Positions 38,365 to 49,400 of a stretch of DNA of 64,000 nucleotides are shown here, piece after piece. Origin of the DNA: Moraxella nasibovis (lineage in GTDB: Bacteria > Pseudomonadota > Gammaproteobacteria > Pseudomonadales > Moraxellaceae); NCBI RefSeq assembly GCF_029581575.1, contig NZ_CP089975.1, positions 1,116,001 to 1,180,000 of the forward strand. Reading direction: 5' to 3'. Made by a program: the position numbers and the translations under genes. The notes under the pieces were generated by a model, which was not told where the DNA came from, made no database searches, and saw only the letters and a program-made list of their open reading frames with translations. The number at the start of each line of letters is the position of its first letter. Positions within the stretch are counted from its first letter, which is position 1.

Positions 38365-38545
38365 TTGGGCTTTAATTTTTCTGCCATTTCTTGCTTGTTG
38401 TCGCCTTTAACAACAAAAAAGAATGGTGCAACTTGAAAAGTTTGGTCAAATTTGTGTCATGTCCATACCATTTTTAAGACACCTTGCCCAAACGGCACAC
38501 CCGATACCGCTCAATATCCGTGCCATGTTTTATTAGGAGTTCACC

Positions 38546-38782
38546 ATGTCTCGCGTATGTCAAGTGACTGGAAAGCGCCCACTAGTGGGTAACAATGTAT
38601 CACACGCCAACAACAAAACTCGTCGTCGTTTCTTGCCAAACCTACACAACCATCGTTTTTGGGTAGAGTCAGAAAACCGTTTCGTACGCCTTCGTGTATC
38701 ATCTAAAGGTATGCGTATCATCGACAAGCACGGCATCGACAAAGTTCTTGCTGATCTGCGTGCACAAGGTCAAAAAATCTAA
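38546..38782 (+). CDS. rpmB: Large ribosomal subunit protein bL28
   Basis: A 78-aa basic ribosomal protein. [39 protein letters not shown] is the family pattern; it has the usual length. AGGAG lies before the ATG. It is followed by rpmG as usual. Confidence 0.98.
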   Translation: MSRVCQVTGKRPLVGNNVSHANNKTRRRFLPNLHNHRFWVESENRFVRLRVSSKGMRIIDKHGIDKVLADLRAQGQKI

Positions 38783-38822
38783 TCATAGATTTTTCACTTA
38801 GACGATTTTTAAGGATACGACA

Positions 38823-38978
38823 ATGAGAGATAAAATTAAACTAGTTTCTACCGCTGGTACTGGTTATTTCTACACCACTACTAAGAACAAGCGCACCATG
38901 CCTGGCAAAATGGAAATCAAAAAATTTGATCCAAAAGTTCGCCAACATGTACTATTCAAAGAAGCAAAAATCAAATAA
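38823..38978 (+). CDS. rpmG: Large ribosomal subunit protein bL33
   Basis: A 51-aa basic protein: [37 protein letters not shown], then KEAKIK. No zinc cysteine pair is present, the cysteine-free form of bL33. AAGGA sits ahead of the ATG; the gap to rpmB is 40 bases, so this is one operon. Confidence 0.97.
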   Translation: MRDKIKLVSTAGTGYFYTTTKNKRTMPGKMEIKKFDPKVRQHVLFKEAKIK

Positions 38979-38998
38979 TTTTGCACTTTGCGAACAAA

Positions 38999-39023
38999 AA
39001 GACCGCCCCATTGGTGGTCTTTT
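38999..39023 (+). terminator. Terminator of rpmB-rpmG
   Basis: AAAGACC and GGTCTTTTTT arms (with a few inner GCC/GGT pairs) followed by a T-run. Confidence 0.75.
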
Positions 39024-39051
39024 TTCTCATTCATTCTATTGACGCACGCTC

Positions 39052-40035
39052 ATGACTCACCCCCTACTCACCCCCTTAAAAATCGGCAATCACACCATCG
39101 CCAATCGGCTCATCGTCGCCCCAATGGCAGGCGTTACCGACAACCCTTTTCGTCGCCTAGCGAAATCGTTTGGGGCAGGACACGCCGTCAGCGAGATGAT
39201 CATCGCCGACACCGCCTTGTACGCTCGCAAAAAGTCGCTGTATCGTGCCAATTTTGATGGCGAGATTGCACCGATTTCTGCCCAAATCGCTGGGGCCGAA
39301 CCTGATAAACTTGCCGATGCCGCTCGCTTTCAAGTGGATAACGGTGCTCAAATCGTGGACATCAACATGGGCTGTCCTGCCAAAAAAGTGTGCAAAAAAC
39401 TGGCAGGTTCTGCCCTATTGCAAGATGAAGATTTGGTCAAACGCCTGCTTGACACCGCCGTCAATGCGGTTGATGTGCCAGTCACACTAAAAACTCGGCT
39501 CGGCTTTGCCAACGGTCAAGAAAATATCCTAAAAATAGCCAAAATCGCCGAACAAGCTGGCATCAAAGCCATCGCCATTCACGGTCGAACCAGAGAAGAT
39601 TTTTATACAGGCAAGGCTCGCTACGAACTCATCAAACAAGTCAAACAAAGCGTCAGCATTCCTGTGATTGCTAATGGCGACATCGACAGCCCCCAAAAAG
39701 CCCTGCAAGTGCAAGCCGAAACAGGAGCAGATGCGGTTATGATTGGGCGAGCGGCTCAGGGTCAGCCGTGGATTTTTAGGGACATTGCTCATTTTGCCAA
39801 GACAGGTAAGCTGCTTGCTCCGCCAACGATTGATGAACTTCGCCAGATTGTGCTTGGGCATTTGGACGAGCTGTACCGCTTTTATGGCGAATATTCAGGG
39901 TGTCGAATCGCTCGCAAACACATTGCGTGGTACACAGGCGGTTTGCCGAATTCCAACGCTTTTCGTGATGCGATGTATGCGTGCGAAACGACCGCCGAGC
40001 AATTTAGGGCGGTGGAGAATTTTTTGGTGGCGTGA
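39052..40035 (+). CDS. dusB: tRNA-dihydrouridine synthase B
   Basis: A 327-aa FMN-dependent enzyme that reduces uridine in the tRNA D-loop (U17 for DusB). The family signature VAPMAGVTDNPFRRLAK is near the N-terminus, the catalytic cysteine is in NMGCPAKKVCKKLAG, and NGDIDSP and GRAAQGQPWIFRDI follow. It ends with the D-loop-binding helix. In many gammaproteobacteria fis follows dusB; here none does, a recD-recB-recC operon comes next on the other strand. Confidence 0.95.
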   Translation: MTHPLLTPLKIGNHTIANRLIVAPMAGVTDNPFRRLAKSFGAGHAVSEMIIADTALYARKKSLYRANFDGEIAPISAQIAGAEPDKLADAARFQVDNGAQIVDINMGCPAKKVCKKLAGSALLQDEDLVKRLLDTAVNAVDVPVTLKTRLGFANGQENILKIAKIAEQAGIKAIAIHGRTREDFYTGKARYELIKQVKQSVSIPVIANGDIDSPQKALQVQAETGADAVMIGRAAQGQPWIFRDIAHFAKTGKLLAPPTIDELRQIVLGHLDELYRFYGEYSGCRIARKHIAWYTGGLPNSNAFRDAMYACETTAEQFRAVENFLVA

Positions 40036-40227
40036 TGATTTTGTAATGACAAAGTAATGTCTTTGTAATTACATATTGATTTTGGTGGTTTTATGGCAAT
40101 TTGACTTTAAAAACCATCAGTTATTCTTAAAGATTTACAACCCACTATTTTCCATTGCAATCATTATTGATGGGTATCAACTACCCTAATCTCCACCACC
40201 TTACAAAATTTAAAAAACCAAACAAAA
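40036..40227. other. dusB-recD intergenic region
   Basis: Convergent gap with no ORF. No strong hairpin with T-run was recognised. Confidence 0.4.
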
Positions 40228-42396
40228 TCAACCATTTATCGCAATGTTTTCCACCAGTTGCAGACCTGTTTGTCTGACTGTCGGCGTGCTGATGGCGTGT
40301 AGTAGCGAGTCATTATCGCTATAAATATGCACCTGTTTTTTGGCACGAGTAACGGCAGTATAAATCAGCTCTTTGGATAGCAGACGCTCACTTGTGCCAT
40401 CAAATACGATCGCCACCGTCTGCCATTCTGAGCCTTGTGATTTATGCACTGTGATGGCATAGGCGGTCGTCGCCACCTGTTCATCAAGCATTGCCACCGA
40501 CACCGCTTGATTTTCCCTGCCTTCAAAATACACCATCAAGCCTGCTTGCGTCCGCACACAAATGCCGACATCGCCATTAAACAGCCCCAAATCATAGCGG
40601 TTTTTGGTAATCATCACGACACGACCGTGATACCACACCGCCGACGCTGGCAGGTTTAACAGCGTGCGATGGTGCTGGCTGATTTGGGCATTGATGGCAA
40701 GGTCGCCAAACACCCCTTGATGCGACGCACACAAAATCCGATACTGACCCAAAGCGTCCATCATCTGAGCCAGTGCGTCATTTTGCCCAGCCAAATCAAG
40801 AGCAGCAAAAGTGCGATGATACCGCTTGGTCAAGGCAAAATACCGCTCATAAGCCACAAAAATCTCATCATAAGGCACGCTGTTGGTCGGTATGAATCGC
40901 ACATCGTCTTGGCGAGCGATCAGCTCAAAAACCGTCTGGTCGGTCTGATGATTGGCGGTATCTGCTTGTGCCATCTCATCTTGGATCAAGCGTGCCAGCC
41001 TGCCCACGCCAGAATGCTCATCAAAACGGCGAGATTGCACAAGCTGTACCTGATGATCTGCCAAAGACGGCATCGCACACAGATCCGACAGCACTGCCCC
41101 AGCATCCACCGCCGCAAGCTGATTGGCATCACCCAGTAAAATCAGCCGTGTGCCAGTGCGCACCGCCGAGAGTAGCTGACACGCCAGCTCCACGCCCAGC
41201 ATAGACGCTTCATCCACGATGATGACATCATAAGGCAAAGGATTTTGTTCGTTATGGCGTGGCAAACCTGCCGCCCCAATGCCAAGCAAGCGATGAATGG
41301 TCTTCGGCTCTGGCAAACTCATCGCCACCTGCCCTTCTAGCGCCGCTTGCAAAGACTCGCTCATTCGCTGTGCTGCCTTGCCAGTCGGTGCTGACAACGC
41401 CAGACGGATATTTTGCCCACCTGCCGTCATCGCAAGTACAATCTGTGCCACCGTAAAAGTCTTGCCCGTCCCCGGCCCACCTGTGATGATGCCGAAGGCT
41501 TGCTTTGCCACCAAAGCAACCGCCGCCCTTTGTTCAGGGTTTAACAAATCCGACAACCGCTCAAGCGAAAATGGCGTAACCACCCCCGCCGACAGACGGC
41601 GAATGTGATTCATCAGCTCAAACTCGGCACGATAGGCACGATTTAGCCACAGCGAAATGCTGTCCGCTTGACCATCTTGGCAGTTTTTATGGCAATTTTT
41701 ATGATAAATAATCGGCGGATTGATGGCAGGATAAGGCTTTTCTCCATCGCCCAACTGCTCGCCAAATGCGTCCGCCTTGCCAAAATACACCGCCCTTGCC
41801 AAAAATTCTGCCAATTCATCAAGGCTATGGCAAGATGTCGTCAATATAAAGCACGCACGCACCGTACAGACAAATAGCGACAACAGCTCATCAAGCTCGC
41901 CTGCCTTGAGCGTGCGTGCGTGATTTTGTAGAGCAAGCGTGTATCGCTGTTTGTGGGTGTTGAGCAGATTTGCAAGCGTGGCATTATCCAGTTTAAAATC
42001 GCCAAAACTGTTTATCATATCTAAAAAATCAAACGGCTCAAAACTTTGCTCGCTCTCGCCGTGATTACCAAGAGAATGCCCCATCACAGATGCTTTGGTA
42101 CGCACAAAAGGCTCATTCAAAATCCGCACCGCCTGCGTTACAAGATTGGCTTGCCAAGCAGGTCTGTCCACAGAAAAGCTCTTTGCCAGCTCGTCATCGG
42201 CAGTCTGACTGATGGTCAAAACCGTATGTCCATCGCCCAACGCCTGCGTCAAAATCGCAAAAAACAGCTCAAACAGCACGGCGTGTTTTTTGGACTGAAT
42301 AAATTCACTCTGCAAAGCACCTTTGGCGTGATACCACTGGGCATTGTCTGCCACTCGGTTTAATAAATAGTCGCTGATGGCGGTCGCTGTCGTCAT
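40228..42396 (-). CDS. recD: Exodeoxyribonuclease V subunit alpha (RecD)
   Basis: The fast 5'-3' helicase subunit of RecBCD. The 722-aa protein has the Walker A GGPGTGKTFTVAQIV (roughly residues 305-320), VDEASMLGVELACQLL (motif II), GDANQLAAV and the C-terminal HKSQGSEWQTV motif. It is longer than the E. coli protein (608 aa), mostly in the N-terminal third. It is third in recC-recB-recD, 61 bases after recB. Confidence 0.95.
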   Translation of the reverse strand: MTTATAISDYLLNRVADNAQWYHAKGALQSEFIQSKKHAVLFELFFAILTQALGDGHTVLTISQTADDELAKSFSVDRPAWQANLVTQAVRILNEPFVRTKASVMGHSLGNHGESEQSFEPFDFLDMINSFGDFKLDNATLANLLNTHKQRYTLALQNHARTLKAGELDELLSLFVCTVRACFILTTSCHSLDELAEFLARAVYFGKADAFGEQLGDGEKPYPAINPPIIYHKNCHKNCQDGQADSISLWLNRAYRAEFELMNHIRRLSAGVVTPFSLERLSDLLNPEQRAAVALVAKQAFGIITGGPGTGKTFTVAQIVLAMTAGGQNIRLALSAPTGKAAQRMSESLQAALEGQVAMSLPEPKTIHRLLGIGAAGLPRHNEQNPLPYDVIIVDEASMLGVELACQLLSAVRTGTRLILLGDANQLAAVDAGAVLSDLCAMPSLADHQVQLVQSRRFDEHSGVGRLARLIQDEMAQADTANHQTDQTVFELIARQDDVRFIPTNSVPYDEIFVAYERYFALTKRYHRTFAALDLAGQNDALAQMMDALGQYRILCASHQGVFGDLAINAQISQHHRTLLNLPASAVWYHGRVVMITKNRYDLGLFNGDVGICVRTQAGLMVYFEGRENQAVSVAMLDEQVATTAYAITVHKSQGSEWQTVAIVFDGTSERLLSKELIYTAVTRAKKQVHIYSDNDSLLHAISTPTVRQTGLQLVENIAING

Positions 42397-42457
42397 TTTT
42401 TTATCCGTTTATTTGTTTTACAATGTTAAATTTATAAATAAAATCAATCACTTAACC

Positions 42458-45400
42458 CTAAAAAATCTCATCAAGTGCCAAAACTAATGCAATCGGCACT
42501 TGCCAAGTGATGCGTCCTAATGTCACATCATCATCGCACACGCCACGCAAAAACACATATTCCACCGCCCCCAAATACCGCTCTTCATTACCTTGATAAT
42601 CTGCCAAACGCACCTTTAACAGGCGATGAATGGCGACTTGGTAAATCGCTGCTTGTAGCCAGTAGCCTGCTTTTGCCATCGCTTTTTCAAGGCTTGGCGT
42701 GTCATAACTGCTTGGCAAATTGCCCAGATGATTGGACTTATAATCCACCACAAAAAACTTGCCGACCTTTTCATAGACCAAATCAATCTCGCCACGCAAA
42801 TAGCGATACTTGGCATCATCATCGTCTAAAATGAGCGGTTTGTCGCTGTACTTGGCGAAGATTTCGTTAAGTTTTTCTAAACTAAATGTGTCATTTAATC
42901 CCAGTACAAAGCCCAATTCTCGCACCTGCACCGACTTGGGCAAATCCACCAAAGCCGTGTTTGATGCCAAAAATGGCGTTCGCATCACGCACGACAGCCA
43001 GTCAATCATCGCCTGATGTTCGTCCGCCGTATCTGCTTGTCCTGCCGTCTTGAGCAGATATTGACGCACGCCACTGCTGGCATACTGTGCTGGTAAACCC
43101 AAAAATTTCACCTGCTCATCAATGGCACGGCCGAGATCGTCAGGCGTTTGGGCGGTTTCTAGCACTTTGTGCAAAAAATCGCCTGCAAATCGCCCACGCA
43201 TAAAAGTCGCTCGCACATCATCGCTGATGGCGGTCGCCTGCTCGCTTTCATCATCTTGTGTCAGCTGATAATAATCCGCCTCCATCACAGCAAGAGCTTG
43301 CGATGCTTTGTCAAGTTTTGCCACCAAAGCGGTAAAGCTCGTCTGATATACGCCGTTAAAATAAGTTTTTGGCAAAATCTGCTGCCACTTTGGATAAATG
43401 ATCGGCTCTTTTTGGGCAGTTTCGTCGCCATAAGGCTCATCAATCAAATCATCAAGCTGATCAAGCTTGATCCAATCCACCACGCCAGTCAGACGCTCAG
43501 GCAAGGCAAGCTCTTTGTCAAAATGATCAAACCACTGATGAATCGGCTTATGATCAATGCCCTTTTTGTCCGCACCATCGCACACCACCACAAAAATCTG
43601 CTCGGACGCACGAGTCAATGCCACATAACCCAATCTTCGGCGTTCATCGACCGATTCGGCGTGATTGAGCTTGGCAAATTCACGCTCGCCAGACGGCACA
43701 GGCGACAATCTGCGATGATAATCATCATCACTGTACGGATAAAAGCTCTGCTTTTCTTCTGTAATCGCCTTATCCATACTCAGCACATAGACGATGGGAA
43801 ATTCTAGCCCCTTAGACTTATGAATCGTCATCAGATTGACGCCAGTTTCACTAGGCAGGGTTTGGCGTTTGTACATTTCATCAACATCTTTGCCATCGCT
43901 TGCCATCATTTTTTCGTACCAAGCGATGATTGTTTGTTCTTGCCACAGTGATTTTTGTCCAACAAGCTCCACCAGTTGCCAAACATCGGCAAGATACCGC
44001 TCGCCAAGCCGTGCCGATACCAGCCACAGATTTTCGCTGGCAAGATTGCTTGTTTCGGTAGGCTTGTGCTGTTTTTGGATAAAATTTAAAGGCGAATGCG
44101 TAAAGGCATAATTGAGTGCCGATGCCAAGCCGTATTGTTGCCATTTTTCTCGCAGCACTCGCAAATAAGTCAAAACAGCCAGCTTATCAAGCCCCGACCA
44201 AATGCCGTCCGTCAGCATGCCATCAGTTTGCGTGTCGTCTGTTAAGCCTTGCACTGTTTGGCTTTGGCGTAGGCTAAGCCCCATCATCGGCGATGTCAGC
44301 CACCTGCCCATCACCGCCGAGCGAGCAGGCTCAAGCACTGCCGTAAGTAGTGCATAAATATCTTGCCCTGCTTGTGTGGCAAACACATTGACATCATCAG
44401 CGGACACTGCCTGAATGCCTAGTACTTCTAGGCTCTGCTGGACGGCTTCCAGCTCTTTTTTGGTGGCGGCAAGCACGGCAATATCGCTTGGGCGAATGGG
44501 TCTGCCGTCCAAAGTCTGACCGCTTTGTAGTAGGCTATTGATATGCAAGGCAACATTAAAAGGCAAATCAGCTTTGGCGGCATAATCGCTGTGCAGCACC
44601 GCCACAGGACGCTCGCCTACAAAGCTCTGCGTCGATGGCGTATTTTGCCAAGACAATCTTTGTGTTTCTTCAAAGGCTTTAATCTGCTGATAGCAAATGC
44701 CTTCGCCTAAATGTGCGTGATTTTGCACGCCTGCCAAGCCATTATCCGTAAACCAAATATTTAAGGAATCAATCAACGCACGATTGGAGCGCCGATTGAC
44801 ATCAAGCACCAATGAGCTATTTAAAATCGGCTGACCAAGCGCTTTTTTGCCGTAATTTTTGACCAGATTATAATTGGCAACATCGCCCCCACGAAAGCGA
44901 TAAATTGCCTGTTTGGGATCGCCCACGAGTAGCAAAAACCCTTTGGGCGACTTAGGTTTATCGCCACCAATCTCATCAAATCGCTTTTTTTCAAGCTGAT
45001 ACTCACGCAAAGGCGACAGATACACCTGCTCAATCAGCTGTACCTGCAAGCCGTTGATGTCCTGCGACTCGTCAATGAGTGCCACAGGATAATGATGGCG
45101 AATGTGCCGTGCTAGGGCAGGATTGCTCGCCAAAGCACTCGTCAGTCGCACCATCTGGAGCGTAAAAGTGGTCTTGTGCTGCGTTTCTAGCACTTCGCCT
45201 AGGCGTGTACGGACAATGTGGGCGATTTGCGTCAGCAGGCTTTGCTGATAGCCAGCCACCAACCTTTCAAGCCCAACCATCACAGCATTTAGGCTGTCAA
45301 TCTCATCAAAAGGCAAGCTGATAAAGCGTTCTTTTAAGCCAACATCACAGCTTTTTTTGAACAGTTTTTCTAATTTTTCTTCGTCTAGTTCAGCGACTTT

Positions 45401-46417
45401 TTTTAGTAAATCTTGATGCTCTTTGGTCAAATACTGATGAAAAAACACGCCTGTTTCACGCACCAACGCCGTCAAATCGGCAAGTTTTGACAATCCTGCT
45501 AATAAAAGTCTGGAGCTGTTCTTATTAAAGCCCTGATCATACAGCTCATCAATCGGCGTGTGCATAAATTCAGCAAACGGCTGTAAATCCATATTGGCAA
45601 AGTCGTGCAAAACCCCTTCAATCTTGCCAAGCTCTGCCATCATCCCATCAAGCGATGAAAAACCGTCCAGCTCGTCAATCGGTGCGGTAAAAAATTGCAA
45701 AGGCTCGTTAATGCTATCTTTGACTTTTGCCGCATCACGAAAAATCCAATCCACGCCTGCCGATTTAATCAAAGCGTATAATTTTGGCTGATGATTTTTA
45801 AGCTCTACTTCACTACTGCGGATTTTGTCGTGGATTAGAGACAGGGTTTGCTCATCAGCACCGCTTAGTAGCTCCGCATCAGGCTGATAGCCGATTTGCG
45901 CGGCGAACTCTTTGAGCCATTTTTGGGTCAGGCTGTCTAGCGTACCGACAAACAGCTTATCCAAAGTCGTCAAAAGTAGCCCCGTGCGATAAATCGCTTC
46001 GTCCAACGCCCTTTCATCGCAGGCAAGCACCTTTAACAAATGCTGATGAATCGGATCGGACGCATCAACACCTGCCGATTTTGCCTGCTCTGTGATGGTT
46101 GGCAAATGCTCATCCAAATCGTCCAAAAACCACGCAGGATAAGTCAGCTGGCAGGATTTAAACCAGCGAATACACGCATAAAACGCCTGCAACCGCTGAT
46201 TGATTCGCTCTTGCATTTCGGCGGCGGCAGCTCGTGTAAAAGTCGTGGCGACAATGCGTTCTGGCGGATATTTTTGCTCCACCAACAGTCGTAAAATCAC
46301 GCCTGTCAGCGTCCAAGTTTTGCCTGTGCCAGCCGACGCTTCAATCAAATAACCACCCTGCAATGAGCAATCCAAAGCGGCAATGCCAGTAGGCTGTATG
46401 CTGTTTTCTGTGTTCAT
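42458..46417 (-). CDS. recB: Exodeoxyribonuclease V subunit beta (RecB)
   Basis: A 1319-aa 3'-5' helicase and nuclease of RecBCD, which resects DNA ends and loads RecA at Chi. The N-terminal UvrD-type motor begins with EASAGTGKTWTLTGV (Walker A around residue 29). Other motifs are LIDESQDINGLQ, GDPKQAIYRFRGGDV, and TIHKSKGLEFPIV. The C-terminal RecB nuclease domain has GEIDLVYEKVGKFFVVDYKSNHLG with the catalytic D-YK. The start overlaps the recC stop by four bases. Confidence 0.97.
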   Translation of the reverse strand: MNTENSIQPTGIAALDCSLQGGYLIEASAGTGKTWTLTGVILRLLVEQKYPPERIVATTFTRAAAAEMQERINQRLQAFYACIRWFKSCQLTYPAWFLDDLDEHLPTITEQAKSAGVDASDPIHQHLLKVLACDERALDEAIYRTGLLLTTLDKLFVGTLDSLTQKWLKEFAAQIGYQPDAELLSGADEQTLSLIHDKIRSSEVELKNHQPKLYALIKSAGVDWIFRDAAKVKDSINEPLQFFTAPIDELDGFSSLDGMMAELGKIEGVLHDFANMDLQPFAEFMHTPIDELYDQGFNKNSSRLLLAGLSKLADLTALVRETGVFFHQYLTKEHQDLLKKVAELDEEKLEKLFKKSCDVGLKERFISLPFDEIDSLNAVMVGLERLVAGYQQSLLTQIAHIVRTRLGEVLETQHKTTFTLQMVRLTSALASNPALARHIRHHYPVALIDESQDINGLQVQLIEQVYLSPLREYQLEKKRFDEIGGDKPKSPKGFLLLVGDPKQAIYRFRGGDVANYNLVKNYGKKALGQPILNSSLVLDVNRRSNRALIDSLNIWFTDNGLAGVQNHAHLGEGICYQQIKAFEETQRLSWQNTPSTQSFVGERPVAVLHSDYAAKADLPFNVALHINSLLQSGQTLDGRPIRPSDIAVLAATKKELEAVQQSLEVLGIQAVSADDVNVFATQAGQDIYALLTAVLEPARSAVMGRWLTSPMMGLSLRQSQTVQGLTDDTQTDGMLTDGIWSGLDKLAVLTYLRVLREKWQQYGLASALNYAFTHSPLNFIQKQHKPTETSNLASENLWLVSARLGERYLADVWQLVELVGQKSLWQEQTIIAWYEKMMASDGKDVDEMYKRQTLPSETGVNLMTIHKSKGLEFPIVYVLSMDKAITEEKQSFYPYSDDDYHRRLSPVPSGEREFAKLNHAESVDERRRLGYVALTRASEQIFVVVCDGADKKGIDHKPIHQWFDHFDKELALPERLTGVVDWIKLDQLDDLIDEPYGDETAQKEPIIYPKWQQILPKTYFNGVYQTSFTALVAKLDKASQALAVMEADYYQLTQDDESEQATAISDDVRATFMRGRFAGDFLHKVLETAQTPDDLGRAIDEQVKFLGLPAQYASSGVRQYLLKTAGQADTADEHQAMIDWLSCVMRTPFLASNTALVDLPKSVQVRELGFVLGLNDTFSLEKLNEIFAKYSDKPLILDDDDAKYRYLRGEIDLVYEKVGKFFVVDYKSNHLGNLPSSYDTPSLEKAMAKAGYWLQAAIYQVAIHRLLKVRLADYQGNEERYLGAVEYVFLRGVCDDDVTLGRITWQVPIALVLALDEIF

Positions 46418-49400
46418 TTTTGTTTGATCAATTCGGTTTTATTAAAATCACTGTATAAAATATCTACCAAAAATAACGCCTGTTTTAACGCATCAAAACG
46501 AGCATTTTCTGGCACGATTAACTGCCAACTTTCGTGCAAAGGATTGTCATCATGCACGCCTTGATAGTCTGTTGGCGAAGTCCATTCCTTGAACGCTTTG
46601 GCAAATTCTTCGCCATCAGGATTTGCCTTGATTTCATCGTCAAGCCGTGCATAGATCAGCGAATTTTTTGGCGTGAGCGGTATGGCAAATTTTTCCATCA
46701 TCAGTGCCGTGATGACAAACCTGCCAAGCATTTGTTCGGCTTTTGCCTGCGTGATGGACGGACAATACAAAATCGCATGGTCAAAAAACCGCCAAAAACT
46801 ACCGCCCCTACCTGCCTGCACATCGGCATCATCGGTCTTACGCACCACTTGCCACGCCAAATGCTGTAACCAACAACGAAACTGGTGCGACTCTCGTGCC
46901 TTATTTGGCAAAATGCTCAGCCAATACGCCCCATCGCCTGTTGGCAAAGCCGTCTGAATATCCACCGCTTGACCGCCAATCATTATCGTAAATAGCTTTT
47001 CATCGCACGGATTAAGATAATTTAAAGCGTTTTTTTGAGTGAAAATCGCACCATCGAATCTGTCTTCTGCTTGCAAAAATTGCCAAAAATCCGCCACTTG
47101 CTCGGCAAATTCCGCTCGCTTTTCGTCCAGCACATCAAACCGCATCGCCCCTGCTGGCAGCTGCGTGCTGTACCAAAGTTTTTGTAAATCATCAGTCAAG
47201 GGCACGGACGAGTCGCCCAAAACATTGGACTTGATGATGGCATCAAACACTTGATAATTACCCAGACCGTCCAGTGCCAACGGCTCATCGCTCAGCGATT
47301 CGTCTTGCTCGCCAATCAGCAGAATCTTGCCACGCAAAAAGTGCTTGGCAGGTGATTTAAAGGCTTGATAAACATCGCTCAATTTTAATAAAGTCGGCAC
47401 AACCACTTGATGATGAGCCAAAGTGTCGCTGACCGTTGGTGCTGACGGATTTTTTAGCAGCTTGGCAAGCTTGGCATAGTCGTGATCGCTTGGTAAATCC
47501 ACCACCGCACATCGCTCATCCGTGCCAGCATCCAGCACCGCACGCACCGCTTGCCATAACGGTGGCGGTGGCAGATACAGCTGCTGAGTTTGCTTGTATC
47601 GGTCAATTTTTTCACGCAGCATTTCCACCAAAGGATCATCATCGCTGTGTTTGGCAAGCTGATTGTCCTGTTTATAAAACAGCCCTTCGTCAAACCCAGT
47701 CGGCAAATGCTGTGTCAATAAATACCGCTCCACAAGCATTGGCATCGCTTGCACGACGGCATTTTCGCTGGCGGACGCAGACACATCACGCCACAGCACA
47801 TTGCCCTTAAAAAATTCTAACAATTCGCTCACAGGGGCAGCAGGCAATAACTCAGTAACACCGTCTTTTGCCACCGCCGTATAAAAAATCGCACACGCAT
47901 CACGACTGCACAAAATCGCATCCAAAAACGCCCCATTGTCATCATCTTCATTCAGGCGGTCGCCACGCCGTCTTAGCCCTGCTCGCATCAAATCCAGTCG
48001 TGCGTTTTTATCTTGGCGGGGAAATTCGGACAAGTTCATCTCAAGCATGATCGTCAGCGCAAACGGAATGCTCCTTAACGCCCCAAAGCGAGCAAAAGTA
48101 ATCACTTGGGCAGGCTCAGCACTCACCGCTTGAGCCGACAGCTGACTTGCGATACTCTCCAGCACAAACTGCAAACTTAGCACCATCTCGGTCAATGGCT
48201 TGGCGTTTGGCTGATTTGGCTCGGTGCTGGGCGAGCGGTTGGCACGGATACTGGCGGCAATGCGGTTTTTTGCCTCAAAAATCGCACGCAACTCTGCCGT
48301 CTGCTGTAGATGACCAAAATACTTGGCGATGATGTCGTTTTCAATGGCGCAAAGCCAGTATTCTATTGGCTTTGCGGTGCTGTATTGCCCACGCACGGAC
48401 GAGAGTGCCGCATAGATTTGGCAGAGCACCGTCACGATTTTTTGATCCGCCAAAGTAACCACGCCCAAAGGCAATACCGCCTCACCAAAGGCAGAATCTT
48501 GCCAGTCAAACGGATAAAACAACGCCGTGGGCGAGCCATTGACATCAGGCGTAACAAGCCCTGCGACAATCCGATCTAAGGCATAGGCAAAGCTGTAGCG
48601 ATAATCGGTGTCAAACTCGCTTAAAGTCTGTGCCAAATGCATCGCATCAAAACCACGCTTAAAGCCTGCCAGCTCAAGCAGCTCACAGGCTCGGCTCATC
48701 TCATCAAAGTCTAGCCCAAAACTTTGGTACAGCATTGGATTTAGCAGCCACTCAAACACATCGGTCTGATAAAAGCGTGCGTCTTTTTCGCCAAGCAGCC
48801 GATAAAATCCCAAAATCGCCTGCATCAGCTCGTCAATTTTTGGGTTGGTCGTCCCTGTGATTTTGGCAGGCAATCTTAAACCGTCCGCCCCCACGCCATC
48901 ATCAAACACCGCCTGAATCATCGGCTTGGCAAGCTCAATGTCTGGCACATACACCACCACATCAGACAGCTGTCGCACCCTGCCATCATCGCTCAATTCG
49001 TTCAAATAACGAGCAATCATCACACGAGCCAGCTCAAGCTGTCTTTTTAGACTGTGGCAGGCGTGAATGCTGATACTGGCAAGCGGTGCGGGCGATAGCT
49101 TGAGCAAATTGTCATCGCTTGGCTTACTTAAATCATTATCAAAAGCCTCGCCCAATCCTTCATTTAAAATCAGGCTAGATTTGGCTTTTTTGTCCTGTAA
49201 AATCTGCAAAATATCCTGCGTCAAAAACGACTCGGCACGCCCTTCATCCAGCATCAAAATGTCGTTTTTAAGCTGACCAAGTAGCGTATCGGACGCACTT
49301 GGCACAAATTTATCCTGCCAATCCACACGCCAATCCATCGGCACCTCCGCCCAATGTCCTGCCTGTGAATGAGCAGCATAATGGCTGTTAATGCCGTCTT

